Shown here one piece after another: positions 49,301 to 62,250 of a stretch of DNA of 64,000 bases. This DNA is from Membranipora membranacea (lineage: Eukaryota > Bryozoa > Gymnolaemata > Cheilostomatida > Membraniporidae), in the NCBI GenBank assembly GCA_914767715.1, contig OU612066.1, positions 3,601,001 through 3,665,000 on the forward strand, written 5' to 3'. Each line of letters opens with the position of its first letter. Position 1 is the first letter of the stretch. The notes under the pieces are model-generated. The model was not told the origin of the DNA. It saw only the letters and a list, made by a program, of their open reading frames with translations, and did no database searches. The translations under genes and the position numbers were made by a program.

Positions 49301-52068
49301 TAGTGTATGGTTTGATATATTCTTAGTACAGACAGAACATTATTCCACAACTTTTTTGATACAGCTAAATGACACAGTTTGTATGATGATCAAGGCAAGA
49401 TCATACTTGGCAGGTAGTTTGAGACAGTTCTCAAACACCCTAATGTCAAACATATAAATGACTTGCTTACCTTGCATGAGGCCGGCTTGTTCTATGATCT
49501 TTTGCTTGCTCTCCTCAGTAAAGGCCAGATTCCACACGGCGTTGATGGCAGCCTCCTGGTGCTCGGGGCTGTACTTCTTATCTGGGTTGAGTGACTTGGT
49601 GAGCAGCGGGAGTATCCCTGCGTCTATGAGCTTCAGTTTATTCACATCAATTACAGCGATACGATTCAGGGCGTTGATAAGCTCAGCTGGATGGTAATCA
49701 GATTGAGATTTGGGGAACATTGATTTCTCCACTTCCTGTATGAGAAACTTCAACTCTTCCTCAGACATTATCATCTGTTCTTTATCATCGCTATCTATGA
49801 GAAGGTAGGCGATGATAACCAGGGCACTAGTCTTTATATCCGAGTCATCTGTATTTTTCCTGATATTACGCGCGATAGACATCATTCCTCGCTCACGAAA
49901 TACTGGGATACAAGGTTCATAGTAGAACAAAAAGTTGTGGATAATTGTCAACAGTGAATTTATGAGGCCACCCAACAGGATGCATTCAGCATCATCTATG
50001 TTGACCAGATTCATGTACTTCAATAACCGTTGAAATGTCAACTCCTTGATAATCAGGTCTAGAAGCTGGTCAAACATCTGTTGCTGAAGGCGTTCGTTTC
50101 GGCATAGATCGGTTCCGTTTGCAACACAGTTGAATCCGTAAGCCACGTTTTTCAGAGCACACATTAGAAATGCTTTCTGGCGAGTCCGATCACGGAACTT
50201 TGTGGTTGGAGGCTGTTCAATCCATTTAATGGTCTGATGATAATATTCAACAAGTAGCTTAAGCCATGATCCGTCTTCTATCACCTCATCAAATATCTTT
50301 TGCTTTGTTTCTTGTGAACATTTATACTGTACCGGCGCAGTCTTGGCCATAAACCTAAAAAGATATATATATATATATATATATATAAGAAATATTTGGC
50401 TCTATGTTCTCAAATACTGGTTTTTTGTAACACAAAACATCTATCCTTATTTTCTGTCAACTAAAGAAAATGGCATCAAACTGATCCATCGTGTTATATC
50501 TCCTATAACAATAGGGTACTCAACTTCTCACCAAGTATATATACGGAGCTGGGAGAGACTCAAACAGCCTTTAGTTTTGCTATCAGTCAAGATACCACTT
50601 TACATGGAGAGTTCGTTCGTTCGCTTACCAAAAGTCGTAGAAATACAGAAAAGGATTGGCTATCAACTCCATCTTATTGGCGGCGCTGGCACCGCATAAG
50701 CGGTTCCTCACGGCATGAGCAGTTTTAATAAATGCAGAGACATTTTCATCAGTTGGCCTCAGTGACATCATATCTCTAACAGGTTGCTGAGGAAAGGCTC
50801 CTTGGTTGGTGAAGTTGAAGTACGAGCGAGTAAGATACACAGAGCTAAGCACAGAGTTGCTATCCCTGGGGTCTATATTCTTCAAAATCTCTATGTAGGT
50901 ATTCAAATTTGCCTCTACATCGAGCTGACGGATTTCTTGTTCTCTCTGCTCTCTTAGATTTGGAGAGAAGAAGAATGAGTTGAGAATAGAAAGAGCAGAT
51001 GAATATATTGGCAACCCCCGACTAGGCTGCTTCTTAGTGAGCTCTATAAGCATGTCGTGTTGCATCAGATTGAAGATAACCCCATAGCCTTCATCGAATA
51101 CTCTCAGGATTAGATCCGGCTGATTCAGAGATATCATCTCCGCTACAATGGTCAGCATCTGGAACAAGTGAGCTTGAGCTGCGCCAATTATCTTCGTGTG
51201 TTGATCCAACTCTAGCTGCTTTACTTGCTCGTTAAGATTCTCATAGTGACCTTTGATAAGTTTGATAAATCCCGCATCTAGCAATGTAGTAGCTATGATT
51301 GATCTTGTGTTTTTGGAGCACTTTGGACTCCTCATGGCTTGTTTCAATAGCAAACTGTAAATAAAGTAAATAAGTAAATAAAAGAAATAAATAATCAAAT
51401 GTGTGAGTAATGTTCCTTGCATGTCAAAAAATCTGAGTCAGTTTGTGGAATTTAAGACATTCTCCAAGGGGCTAGAGGTTATTTTGGTTTTCCCAGTTCA
51501 CTTTTAAATATACTCACTTGAACCATGGTGAAAAGTCTGGTGAACTTCGGATTAGTGTGGGTAGAAAATCCTTTCTAGTCAGATATGTCATAATAAACTT
51601 CACATCATCTTTGCACTTTTCTATCTCACTGTCAACAAGCACCCAGTTACTGACATATCCCTCATTCAGCATTCTCTCTCCTTCAGAACTTTCACTCGTG
51701 TAGTTATCTGGAGCATGGCTGCTGTCATGTGTAGCAACTGGAACTGCTTTGGGTTTATTGTTAGGAGGAGGAGGAGGTGGTGGGACTGGCGGCGGCTGGG
51801 GGATATGCACACCATTGTCAGATATTTGCAAAGCACCAAGGTTTAGAGTCAGGTCTGCCTGGATTGGTGGTATCGGAATATTTACTATTTCACCAGGAGG
51901 GGGAGGAGGTATCGGAGTCATTGCAGTGAGAGGGGGCTGTAGTTGTGATTCTTGGACGTAGCTAGGGGTGGCTGGAGGTAACTGAGTCATGCTTTGAGAT
52001 GTGTTGATTGCAGGAAGAATTGGTGAAGGTGACGCCCGCTGAAAACTAGCCGGAGCGTTTCTTCTCAT
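46360..52068 (-). CDS. ARM-TIR-SAM protein (SARM1-related parts)
   Basis: Nine exons, 51518-52068, 50629-51354, 49471-50354, 49125-49265, 48709-48831, 47924-48025, 47426-47635, 47097-47259 and 46360-46510, give 1016 residues with no internal stop. Residues 1-180 are proline-rich (PPPVPPPPPPPNNK). About 180-720 is an all-helical armadillo-type region. A charged linker (about 735-767) leads to a TIR domain, about 773-880: HIMLSYNHLSKHYVFAMRDM, YKVWIDEDQITAG, SSLVLIFFSEAYYKSKNC, then RAEGEY and PFLPIQVEPKY. Glu843 in CRAEGEY aligns with the catalytic Glu of NAD-cleaving TIRs such as SARM1, so NADase activity is likely. A SAM domain, starting at Trp947 (WSSEQVSEWIQKNGLQNIAR) and ending near the C-terminus, should multimerise the protein. 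SARM1 has ARM-SAM-SAM-TIR, so the SAM is on the other side here. One donor, GTCTGT after 47924, is unusual. The ATG is in CCAAAATGAG, just after a splice acceptor. Confidence 0.9.
50357..50387. repeat. (TA)n microsatellite
   Basis: A run of about 15 TA dinucleotides directly upstream (gene sense) of the acceptor of the third coding exon of the ARM-TIR-SAM gene. Confidence 0.9.
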
Positions 52069-54103
52069 TTTGGCGACTCAGTGATCTACAATAACATACA
52101 ACATAGCATTATCTGTTGACAAGGAGTAATATACTTAGTAATACTTAGTAATATACTGCAGAACTAACATCACTGAACTATCTCCTTTCAATGAACTATA
52201 GTCCCTAGTTCAGTGCTTTAATCTTAATCACAACAGCTTGAAAGTTGTAGTACCGCTGTGAGTCCCACTATTATAGGCGACTATGAAGGTGCAGGTATAG
52301 ATAATAATAGATAATGGGTGACTAGGTGCTAGGAAATTCAGTAAGTGTATATATATGGTGTGACAGATCAAAATCACAGAGGCCAGCTGCAAGTACAAGA
52401 AATTTTAAAGCAGCAATGCAAAATTTAAAAACTCATATGGTGCTGAGAGACTGAAAACTAAAAATAGTAACATTTGTGGGTAGTGCTAAGCCTTTAGTTC
52501 ATTGGTGCAACTGCTCCGAACTTATTTGCTTATGTTACTATGACAATCAAAGCCTGGCTTCCGTTTCCTCCACTTGCCTGTGGGAGGCACAATTATTACA
52601 ATCCTCTCCTCCATTCAATTTTAGATATTTATTTTTGTAGGATTGAGTGTGCTTTGCCTTTGATCATACTATGAACCTTAATGGGTTCAAGTTGGAAGTA
52701 TCTATCAAGTATTAATACCATGAATGACACCATTATCATGGGCTGAATCCAGACTCAATGAATACAAGTGTTTTATTACTATAATTTTTACACACACTAA
52801 GTCATTCTAATTATATTTATAATTTATTAAATTAACAATAAAATAAAACTGTAGGCCTACTGTGATACGTGGTTGAAAGCAATCGCAAGGTGGTTCAACT
52901 TAGCCCAGCTAAGATTTATATCAGTATGCAAGAAGGTTTAGATGTAAATAATAATTACCAGAGAGATGGATGTCGAGTGTGTCTGTCAGTATGTTCAGGT
53001 GAGAGTATGAATGGAATGGATACCAGTCCAATGGTGTGTGATAAGTGTAACCTTGTTGGGTCAGATAAGTGAGCTAGTGAATTGTAATGGCCAGTTGACC
53101 ATCTGTATGAGCTCAATATGAGTACCATGAAAGGCAAGTTAGTAACCTAGTTTAGGTCAGTTAGTTGAGCAAGTTAGTTGTAATGGCCAGTTGACCATCT
53201 GTATGTATGCTTGATATATCTAGTGGAATACCACCAGTCATGGGTTTTCCCGGCTAAGCCGATGGCATCCCAGAATGCCAGTCAGGGTTTTCCGACTATG
53301 TGTCAGCGACAGCCCAGAACGCGCCAGTCCCCAGATCAATGCCAATGTTTGCACCCCACCAAAGTTCATTGCTTAAATAGTGTGCTATTTTTCTGGCTAG
53401 AGGAGATAAATACACATAGAGTAAATAAAGTTAATAATAACATTCTGCAATTATGATAATGACTCAGTCATTACCAATGTAGAAAGCGTTGGTTGGGAGT
53501 AATTACATTTTAATTACTACAGGTTGTGTGTAAAAGTATCTCACCTACTCTACTGTCTCAGTCTGTAGTAATAAATAATAATAAATATATTAATTTTTAA
53601 TACATGAGATTGAGTTTTTTTTATAATGATTATAATACCTTGATTATACTCATACTGATACTCACTGCCTAGTAGTAATTATTCGTATTATTGTTAAATT
53701 CAACTCATTGGACTTGGTATAATAATAACAAAACATCTTTGATTTGAATTGGTTTCTATGATTGGATTGAGTTCAGTTCACCAAAGTAGTACTTTTACTC
53801 CTTCCTTGGTTCACCAACTAACTCTCCTCATCAGTTATACTATCTAAGAATAATATTTATAGAGAACAATAAGTATACTGACTATCATATATATGATATT
53901 ACTATAATATGTTCTTTATTGTATTCTATAATAAAGTAAGCATTTATGATGATGTGAGCCATTAAACATACAATAATGATATACGTAATAAATGTTTAGT
54001 CAATATCTACAATACTTTTGTCCTCCGATACCCCTACATTATTTGTTTTCTTTTAGGATAGGGAAGCTCAAGGGCTCAGGTGGCTTGTCCACACTAGAGC
54101 TGA
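52069..54103. other. Divergent upstream region, ARM-TIR-SAM and PRDM10-like
   Basis: About 2 kb shared by the 5' ends of two genes read away from each other. A splice acceptor at about 52090 (minus strand) and one at 54055-54056 (plus strand) suggest that both genes have upstream non-coding exons here. It also has a direct duplication: TTGTAATGGCCAGTTGACC recurs near 53082 and 53180. No coding region seen. Confidence 0.45.
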
Positions 54104-57100
54104 ATGATGGATAACTGTAATATGATTGAAGGTATCATTAACGGCGCTGTGCAGTCAGGCAGCGGGACGGTAGATGCAGGTTCTCTCTACTCGTTTTTGC
54201 AACAGCTTGGGCAGCAGAGCTCAACAACTGGGCATATCCAGCCGGTTTGTCTGCAAAAGGATACTAATGCATCCTCTGTACAAGTCTACCAGAAGGAAAA
54301 GGCAAACACGGATACTAAGAATGGAGAGGAGGCTGACAGCAGCGCTTCTGCTGCCCAACTCAGTATGCCTTCTACTGCACTGTGTGCTCAGGATGAACAT
54401 TTCAATGACGCACTCATTTGTAAGTTTTACGTTGTAATTTGGTAACTGACATGCTCACATTTCTTTAAAATATCTCCATTATAATTATTCAGTTTTAAGT
54501 GGGTTGTCTGGGTCGTACAGGTGACGCATTCTGAGTATTTTCTCTTTGTATGTCAATTCATGATATTCTGTCATAAATATGTAATGTAAGATGTATAAAT
54601 ATTTGTTTACATATAGGGTGTGAAGACTGCCAGGTTGCTAAAGCAGAAAACTGTCAGGAGCATCCCACATTCATCATAGCAGATAAAAGATTGCTTAGCT
54701 TTGCTAGGCAGACACTGCCTACTCAGTTCACCCTGGCAGTTACTCCGCAGGGTGAACACTCGCTCATGTGTAAGAAACCAGTCAAAGCACGTAGCAGGTT
54801 TGGTCCTCTACTTGGGAAATTAGTCAAACCAGATAACGCGATAGATCAGGACAAATACTTATTCAGAGTAAGTAGTTACAATGAGAATCAGGACTGTATA
54901 TTTGCTAGATTTGTTAGTGTATAAAGACTTGAAATGCATTTAAGTAAGAGAATGTGTGGTCTTTTAAAGGGGATGCAGCATCCCATTGCTCTGTTTACCA
55001 AGGGGTCAGTGTCTGAGGGGCAGAAACAAGCAGCCTCTCAATGTTATTGGTCAATAGCAAACATATGATCAGGAGGATCAGCTGTAAAACTTATTATGAT
55101 CTTATCTAGATATTTACAAATAAGAACACTTACACATACCTGGATACGACCGATGAGAACACCAGTAACTGGATGATGTTTATCCGACATGCTGAGTCAT
55201 ACTCACAACAGAATCTTGTCGCCTATCAGCACAATGGGTGTATCTACTTCTCTGTTATCAAGGTATGATAATATAATGATTGTCTTTGACAAAAAAAGCC
55301 CACTAAAATATTTGTTAAGTTGTTACCCGGTTGTGTCCGGTATTTTTTTTAATTTAATATATTATAGTGAAGGGTGCTACCCCACTTTGTAACATGCAAA
55401 GTAGTTCATGTTGTTCAATATTTAACCTGGAGTTTAGTCTAACTAGTTACGGGGACTTTATGGAAGCTATCACTCAAATTTGGGTAGCTGACGTCAAAGT
55501 AAGGAGGTTTAGTAAATGTTAGCTAACTTTGTCCATTTGTAGCATTTGCAGAGTGGAGCTTTTCCTCCTGCAAACACATAAAGCTACAGTAGCGCATCCC
55601 CATAATTGGTATCATATTGAAGGTCTCTGTCTAATTAAGAGCAGTGTGGACACAGTTGAAACTATGAGCTTTGCTAAAATGAAAACTCTCAACTTTCCTC
55701 AACCACTAAGGTTGTCCCCTCTTTAGCAATCTATAACTTATAAATATGTATGAAATGCTCAGATCTCAGATCAAGGTCCCCTGAAGGTGGAGTGAGTTAT
55801 ATGATAATTGGCATGTGATTCGTCATATTTTTTCACCTCAGCGAATCCAAAAAGCGCTACTATAGCTCTGACTCTTCAGGGGTTGTAGTAATGTTTATCG
55901 AGGATGGTGATGTAGATGGTCTTCTCATAGGCACTTGGGGAGAGTATACACCACATCTCTCTTTGCTGGGCACATCTCAAGTGAGTTGATGTATTTTGTA
56001 TTGTTGTAGAACATTGCTCCTGGCACTGAACTGAAAGTAGCATACGCTGAGAGCTATGCTGAGCTCATGAATGTGAAAACATTGAAACAGATGGGTAAGG
56101 ATTTCAATGTGGACATCAAACAGTGATAATGTGAAAACTTGGCTTAGGGAATTTAATGAGTTGCTGTCCCCAGTATTAATTTTTATTGAGTTGTCAAATA
56201 TAGCGTGTACATTGTTTTCAATGAGTATTGTCCAGCCATCTTAAAAAATGATGTTTTTTTCATGTATCTTGTCCATGTCCATGTGTTACCTGTAACTGTT
56301 TCAGCCACAGAACCTCCACACGAGAAGAAGGTAGAGATACTAGATGGCTTTCCTTGTGATCACTGTGCTCTGGAGTTTGAGGAGTTTGAAGGCTTAGACA
56401 GCCATATCTGCGCTGTAGAGACAGCCAAACTCGGTGGGTGCTTTTTTATCACATCATGTAGTTTGGATTATTCAGTAAAATGTAGATTGCATCACCAATG
56501 AAATGTCTGAGTAGTTTCAACAAGTTGATATTTGCTTAAAATGAAGCTTCAGTTCACTACCACAGTACCATCATGCTTCTCTCCATGTTTTTTCACTCCC
56601 AACTTCTGGGCTAATCGATCAACCGCCTTCTTACTTTAACATTATATCCATCAACGTCTCCAATTACACATTGTAAAGTATGGATGGATGCGCAGAACTT
56701 CCAAAGGTAAAGCCGGATAAAAACCGCTCTCTCGGTTTTGTTTATATGCTTGTTTTGAATGCTCCCTGCAGGTCTCATAACGTCATTTCAGTCGAATGAA
56801 AGTATTGGCTGTTGTGAAAATAGCTTTCATGGTAGCGATAAAGATAGCTTAGGAAATTAATCTGGAGCTATTCTACAAACATCATGAATATCCATGTGCA
56901 ACATCCATCTGTGTGGCACTATAATGTATAGGCGTGTGTAGAAAATACAATGTCTCATTAACTGTTCTCCTGCTATTATATAACATTGTCTTCTGTCTAC
57001 TTTGGTGCAAGCCAAGAGTAACAACGACTCCTCTCATTATTCATACTTTCCTGACTTGGTTGTAGCATCATCGGACAAAGGGACTCGCACAAGAAATAAG

Positions 57101-60100
57101 CGTAAGGGTAAGCCACAGAAGCTAAGCTCGCTTCCTAAGACTAAAATAACGGCTGGTGATAAGAAGGTCAGTAAACCCCCCAACCGTGCAAAGGTGACGA
57201 GCAGCAAGAAGATAGTTAAAGCACCAGAGCTCTTCCCGTGTGGATTTTGTGGAGTTGTTTTCAACAGAAGTAGAAGGTAATGGAAACAGGTCTTGAGATT
57301 TAAGAAGTTAGAAATGCAATGTAACACTCAACTAATGCACAGTCAGAATGTTGGCGAAAATTGAAATGAAAAAAACATCAGATTTGAAAGGCTAAATTTA
57401 CTATGAAAATTTTCGAGAAAAAATGAAATATGCGCTTCATGAGTCGCATCAAGGACTTTTGTTTAGTATGTATGTAGACTAGTAACCTGCATTAATATGT
57501 ATTATATTGTGGATTAGATTGAAGAAGTTGTGCCACCATAGACTTAATAATAAACTCATAACTATTATCAAGTCTCTGCAACCGCTCTTCAATTAGATGA
57601 ATAGGTCCAGATATTGTACTACAACTTGATATGTCATGTGTTTCCAGGTTAGATATTCACATGTCGGAGCACACTGGAAAACTACCATTCAAGTGTGAAG
57701 GTGATAATTGTGAAAAATCATTCACATCAAAGTTCAAATTGGACCGTCACACTCTGTCTCACGGCTCAAGAAAGTTTAGCTGTAACAACTGTGGCAAGGT
57801 GAGCTACTTGTGTTAAAGCATCCATGAAATAAACATTTAAATAATCAGAGGAACTGCTCCAACTTATAAGCTTCAAAATGAGCCCAAGAACAGCTCAATT
57901 GGTCAATTAGGACTAAAGTTATGATTTTCCAAAGTAAGGCCTTGCTGACGCTTGCTCGCGAGCCTTGAGCAGGGAGGTGTGATGTCATAGACATACATTT
58001 TACGTATATGTCTACCATTAGAAACTTTGGACTAGTCTAATTTCGTCGAACATGATTGAAGCGACCCAAAGCAAAAAGTTGGGGGAGACGAACGCAATTT
58101 TTGTGGTTGAAAAAAGTTGGTTTCACTTTGACAGTTCCATACGAAATATTTTGTATATTGGTCGAAAACCCTGATGTGACCTCACACCCAGGCTTTCCAA
58201 TATAACGATCAAATATTGAACGGGTCGACTTCAATACCTCATAACACAGCTTGTAGTGGTCCAATAGGTCAACTTTGGGCTTGTTTGGAAGCTGATTAGC
58301 TGGAGAAACAGTTCTGATTATCTCAATCTTAATTTCATGGATGATTTAAAGCAGCTGTGGGCAACCTGCGGCCTTTTTGCCAGTGCGGCCTAATGCATAA
58401 TCTTTTGCGGCCTTATTGTAGCTTTATGTCCTTGAAAATCATACACTCAAGTTTTAACTGTCATGTGGATGTCCAAGTATGCATTACCCTCTTCAAACAC
58501 AATTCATTGTTGGGATATCAAAATATTGCGTTCTGTATTTACCATACGCTAAGTTACTTACATGCTAGCAACTCAAGGAAATTTCCTATTCTACACAAAA
58601 GCATCATAAACTTTCACAAGCTTCCATTTGAATAAATACCCCAAACAGTGAAGACATCGTCGTTATATTGTGAGAGAAAAACAATTTAATCAATTCTTTC
58701 ACCTTTGGATAATATTTCAACTACAAACTGTTTTTTGCAAAGCTGTCATTTTGAGCAAGAGCGGCAAAGTTGTTCTATCAAAAATTTGACATGTTACAGT
58801 TGCTCCAGCATTTTGGCTGAAATGTTCCAGATTGAATCTCATTGACAAGTGTGCAAATATTTACTGCACCTCTTGAGCGACCATCCTGCCCTTTGCCCTA
58901 CTGCTTGAAACACCGGGAAACTGACATGTACGAAACCGTTTCCCTGACACAAAACTTAGTAGATTAGATAAACAAGATAAAGTAGTTCTGTTAAACTGAT
59001 GCGAGTTGAAAAATATGATGCCTATTGCAACATAACAATAACATTTTTAGTTTGTATAAAATACACATTGCAAAATTATACTTCGCGTTACAAGTTTATC
59101 CCGGAAAAATATGTTGTGGCTTTTCGTGTTGATTCTGCATAAAATGCGGCCTTCCTCAAAAAAAGGTTGCCCACCCATGATTTAAAGGATGATACAATGA
59201 TCAGTTATTCCTTTGTGCCATTTTCTACAATTAATTTACTTACTTGATAGCAATTTGTGTTATGATATTAGAGAGTTGTCTGCTCTCTATGATTGTCTGG
59301 CGTTTGTCATATCCGTCAGAGACAAACCTCCCTGATCAGATAATGGATTTATTCAGAACACAAAATACCTTGACGTAAGATATGCTGTTTCTGTTTTTGT
59401 AGGCGTTTGCCAGAAAAGACAACCTGCAGGCCCATGTCATTATACATGACAGTAGCAGACAGATGTACAAATGTGAATTCAACAACTGCGAAAAACAGTA
59501 CAGTGCCAAGTCTTCCTATAAGATACACATAGCGTTTCACCAGGTGGAAGAAGGTTCTCTACAGTGCTCTCTCTGTCTTCAGCTCTATGAGAGCTCCGAG
59601 ACACTTCTGCATCACATCAAAGTTCATGCTAACTCTCAGAAGATAAAAGCCATCTCGGAGAAAAAGTTCCAGTGCTCGATTTGTGATAAGAAGTTTTTTG
59701 CGGGCAAGGACCGGGATCGTCACGTGCTCACTCACACTAAGGAGAAGAAGTTTGAGTGTAAGATATGCTCGATGAAGTTTGCTAGGTCTGATCATCTCAA
59801 GCGACATCATGTGAAGATACATGACAACGATAACGGAAGGCCTGCTAGGCCTAGAGGACGGGCTCGTGGCAGCGCCGCCCGCACTAATGAGCTACCGGAC
59901 CTCAGCGCTACAGAACTCACCAAATCAATTCAGCAACTCATAGCTGAGACAAATCTGACAATGGATAATACAGCCTCTTTACAGAACAGCTCAGACCTAA
60001 CCTCCACAGCTAATCCTATGCACATAGCCCCCATCCTTACTGCCAAATCTCTATCCCAAGCTGAACCAATAACCATTCAGGCAACATCCAACAATCAGAG

Positions 60101-60560
60101 GATTAACTTCAACCTCCAAACAGCCACTCAACAACAAAGTAATCTCATTAAGATACCATCTACAAGCAGCAGCTGGCAGACTATACCCGTATCCGACTCA
60201 GGGCAGCATCGCTATGTGCTGTCTAATGATACAACCAGTACCGCTGACCCTAACGTTACCATGCCTAGATATTATATAACTAACGATAATCAGGGAACTA
60301 CAACTCTCCTTCTACCTGCTGAAAATCCCTCTAGTCAACCGATAAACTTGGACAGCCTGCAGCGCACAAGCGGAGGTTTATATAATGTAGACTCTAACCA
60401 TGCTCTACCCAGTGATAGTTTATCTAACGACTTCACATCTGATGGGATGAAAGTATTGAGTGGACTCACTCCAATATTTCTCAATCCCGATGGCTCGACT
60501 ACTGATAACGATTTTATACCTATCGTTTACCATCAACCTTATAGTCAGAACGGACAGTGA
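54104..60560 (+). CDS. PRDM10: PRDM10-like PR-domain zinc-finger factor
   Basis: Eight exons, 54104-54419, 54617-54867, 55110-55262, 56010-56094, 56305-56433, 57012-57276, 57648-57798 and 59403-60560, give 835 residues. Residues 1-105 are a Ser/Gln-rich leader. A zinc-knuckle (WCEDCQVAKAENCQEH, 106-121) precedes a PR (SET-related) domain, about 128-258: RFGPLLGKLV, NWMMFIRHAESYSQQNLVAY, then NIAPGTELKVAYAESYAELM, which is close to PRDM10. Next come a degenerate finger (PCDHCALEFEEFEGLDSHIC, with Cys as last ligand), a basic linker, and seven canonical C2H2 fingers ending in FECKICSMKFARSDHLKRHH. The tail of about 240 residues is Ser/Thr/Asn-rich and probably activating. It should be a DNA-binding transcription factor. 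PRDM15 is the alternative assignment. The ATG follows an acceptor at 54056, so the start exon has 47 bases of 5' leader. AATAAA lies at 61157. Confidence 0.9.
58352..59179. mobile_element. Non-autonomous hAT-type element
   Basis: An 828-base insertion in the last intron of the PRDM10-like gene. The 8-base sequence ATTTAAAG flanks it exactly on both sides (58344-58351 and 59180-59187). The ends are inverted: CAGCTGTGGGCAACCTGCGG on the left and, read on the minus strand, CATGGGTGGGCAACCT on the right. The shared GTGGGCAACCT tip and 8-base duplication are hallmarks of hAT transposons. The inside is AT-rich with no transposase. Confidence 0.92.
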
Positions 60561-62250
60561 CCTCTACCCCCATGTCAAGTGTAAATATGTCAATCATATA
60601 AGCAATAATATACCTGCTTCCTGTATTTTTTTTTCTATTTGTATTTATGAACTATGCATCTGTTTCTGAGCGTCTTGTTTAGTTTGGATCCAGCCTGGAT
60701 ACAGACTCAATCTAACATACATCATATAATAGTTGTAATAGAGACCTAAGGTACCATTTGTCATGTATATGAATAAGTGGTGACCAGAGGTCTGTAACCT
60801 GTGAGCTATGAAAATATGTCTTCCATTATACCATTGATCCACATTGGATAACAGAGAGTATCATCATGACATGAATGAGAATTATGCAAAACAAAACCTG
60901 ATGACCCAAATCACTTATGACCCATGCAGATTCTATCCTAGAATGAGCACTAACATGTCCTAGAATGAGCACAATATGTCCTAGAACCTGCCCTGTATCC
61001 TAGGCTAAGCAATATTATTATCAGATCTAACATGATCTTTATGAATGTTATATTCATTGCCTTCTCTTTTTTCTCTTTTTTTACTGTTAGAAGAGGGATA
61101 ATAACTATACCACAAGTGAGGCTACCATATTATGATGCTAGGTTACCAAAGTCATAAATAAAGTTATCGTATTCCAGCCGTTGTTGTGCTGAAAAGACAA
61201 GTTGACCTAATTTGATCCATGAACCTACTAGTTTGTCAAAGAAAAATATTTGTACCTAATTCTCACTTATCGCCTGCTCTTCTCCTTGGTTAACCCTGTG
61301 TTCTTGTTACATGGAGATTATATGTCTTTAATCTAGCCATGGTGCAAGTTGTGTGAAGTTTTTCTCAGTGAAATAAAAGTATCAAATGATGCATCGCTGC
61401 ACATATCAGTGACAAAAATCTCTATTATATTGCTCCATTTTTCTCACAATGGACGCTGAGCCATTTACACTTCAGGAATGCGTTGTAATAATAATATCTC
61501 CATCTACTACAATTACTACTACAAACTCATGATTATATATTGCTCTGTGGACACAAATAAGATGCACTTTTGCTGCTGGTTCCTCTGAGACTTGACGTTG
61601 TGAAGTTTTGCTGTGAGACGCACAGCAGGTATGTGTTATCAATTAAATAGTTAAAACATTGGGCTTATGGTTCTCTTGCCAGTTAGTCAATGCTCGCTCT
61701 TAACATGACTGGGTATAGCTTTGAAGTGACATAAAATAGGTAGCAAAAATCATGCGAAATATGTATTGATTTTTTTAGTTGAAAGGAACATTCAGGAGAG
61801 GAAACACTTGCATTAAATGTTTCAGTCAAAGAAGGAGACCAGAAGTTGCTGTGACTACAAGATTGGCGTCACTCTGTGTTTGATACTGAAATCTGGAGAG
61901 TTGGACAGAGCTAACTGCTAATCGAATCGATAAATTGTCAAGCTCGTAAGGACAATAACTGATCCCTAATCCAGTTAGGTGCAGTAAGATAGTCAATACT
62001 CTGGTTTCAATTTGCTCTGTAGAATTTGCTGCAATCTTGCCAGAGTTTATCATGCGCTATCGATTAAGTTTGAAACTATGAATTTGAAGTTCAATGGTAG
62101 AAAACCAGTATTTCAGTCTGTTTGGTGCAATCTTCGTCAAGTCACCACTTTGCAACGCCTCTATAATGGATCAAAAGTGAACAGATAAGTTCCAAGAGAC
62201 AAATTTGAAAAAACATTTTTTTTATTATAGCTTTTGGTATATACCAAACC
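60561..62250. other. Intergenic stretch, no supported gene
   Basis: 3' region of the PRDM10-like gene with a candidate AATAAA at 61157, and the upstream region of the membrane-protein gene. Near 60935-60990 there is a small tandem repetition of CCTAGAATGAGCAC. A clear acceptor (TTTTTATTATAG) ends at 62230, so the next gene probably has an upstream non-coding exon here. Confidence 0.5.

Noticed and set aside
55840-55985. Possible extra PRDM exon
   Set aside because: The PR domain is continuous from 55262 to 56010 (..SVIK to NIAPGTEL) with matching phase 0, leaving no room for an intervening exon.
58357-58635. Open frame of 92 residues on the + strand
   Set aside because: It lies inside the hAT-type element and has no similarity to a transposase or other protein that I can see.
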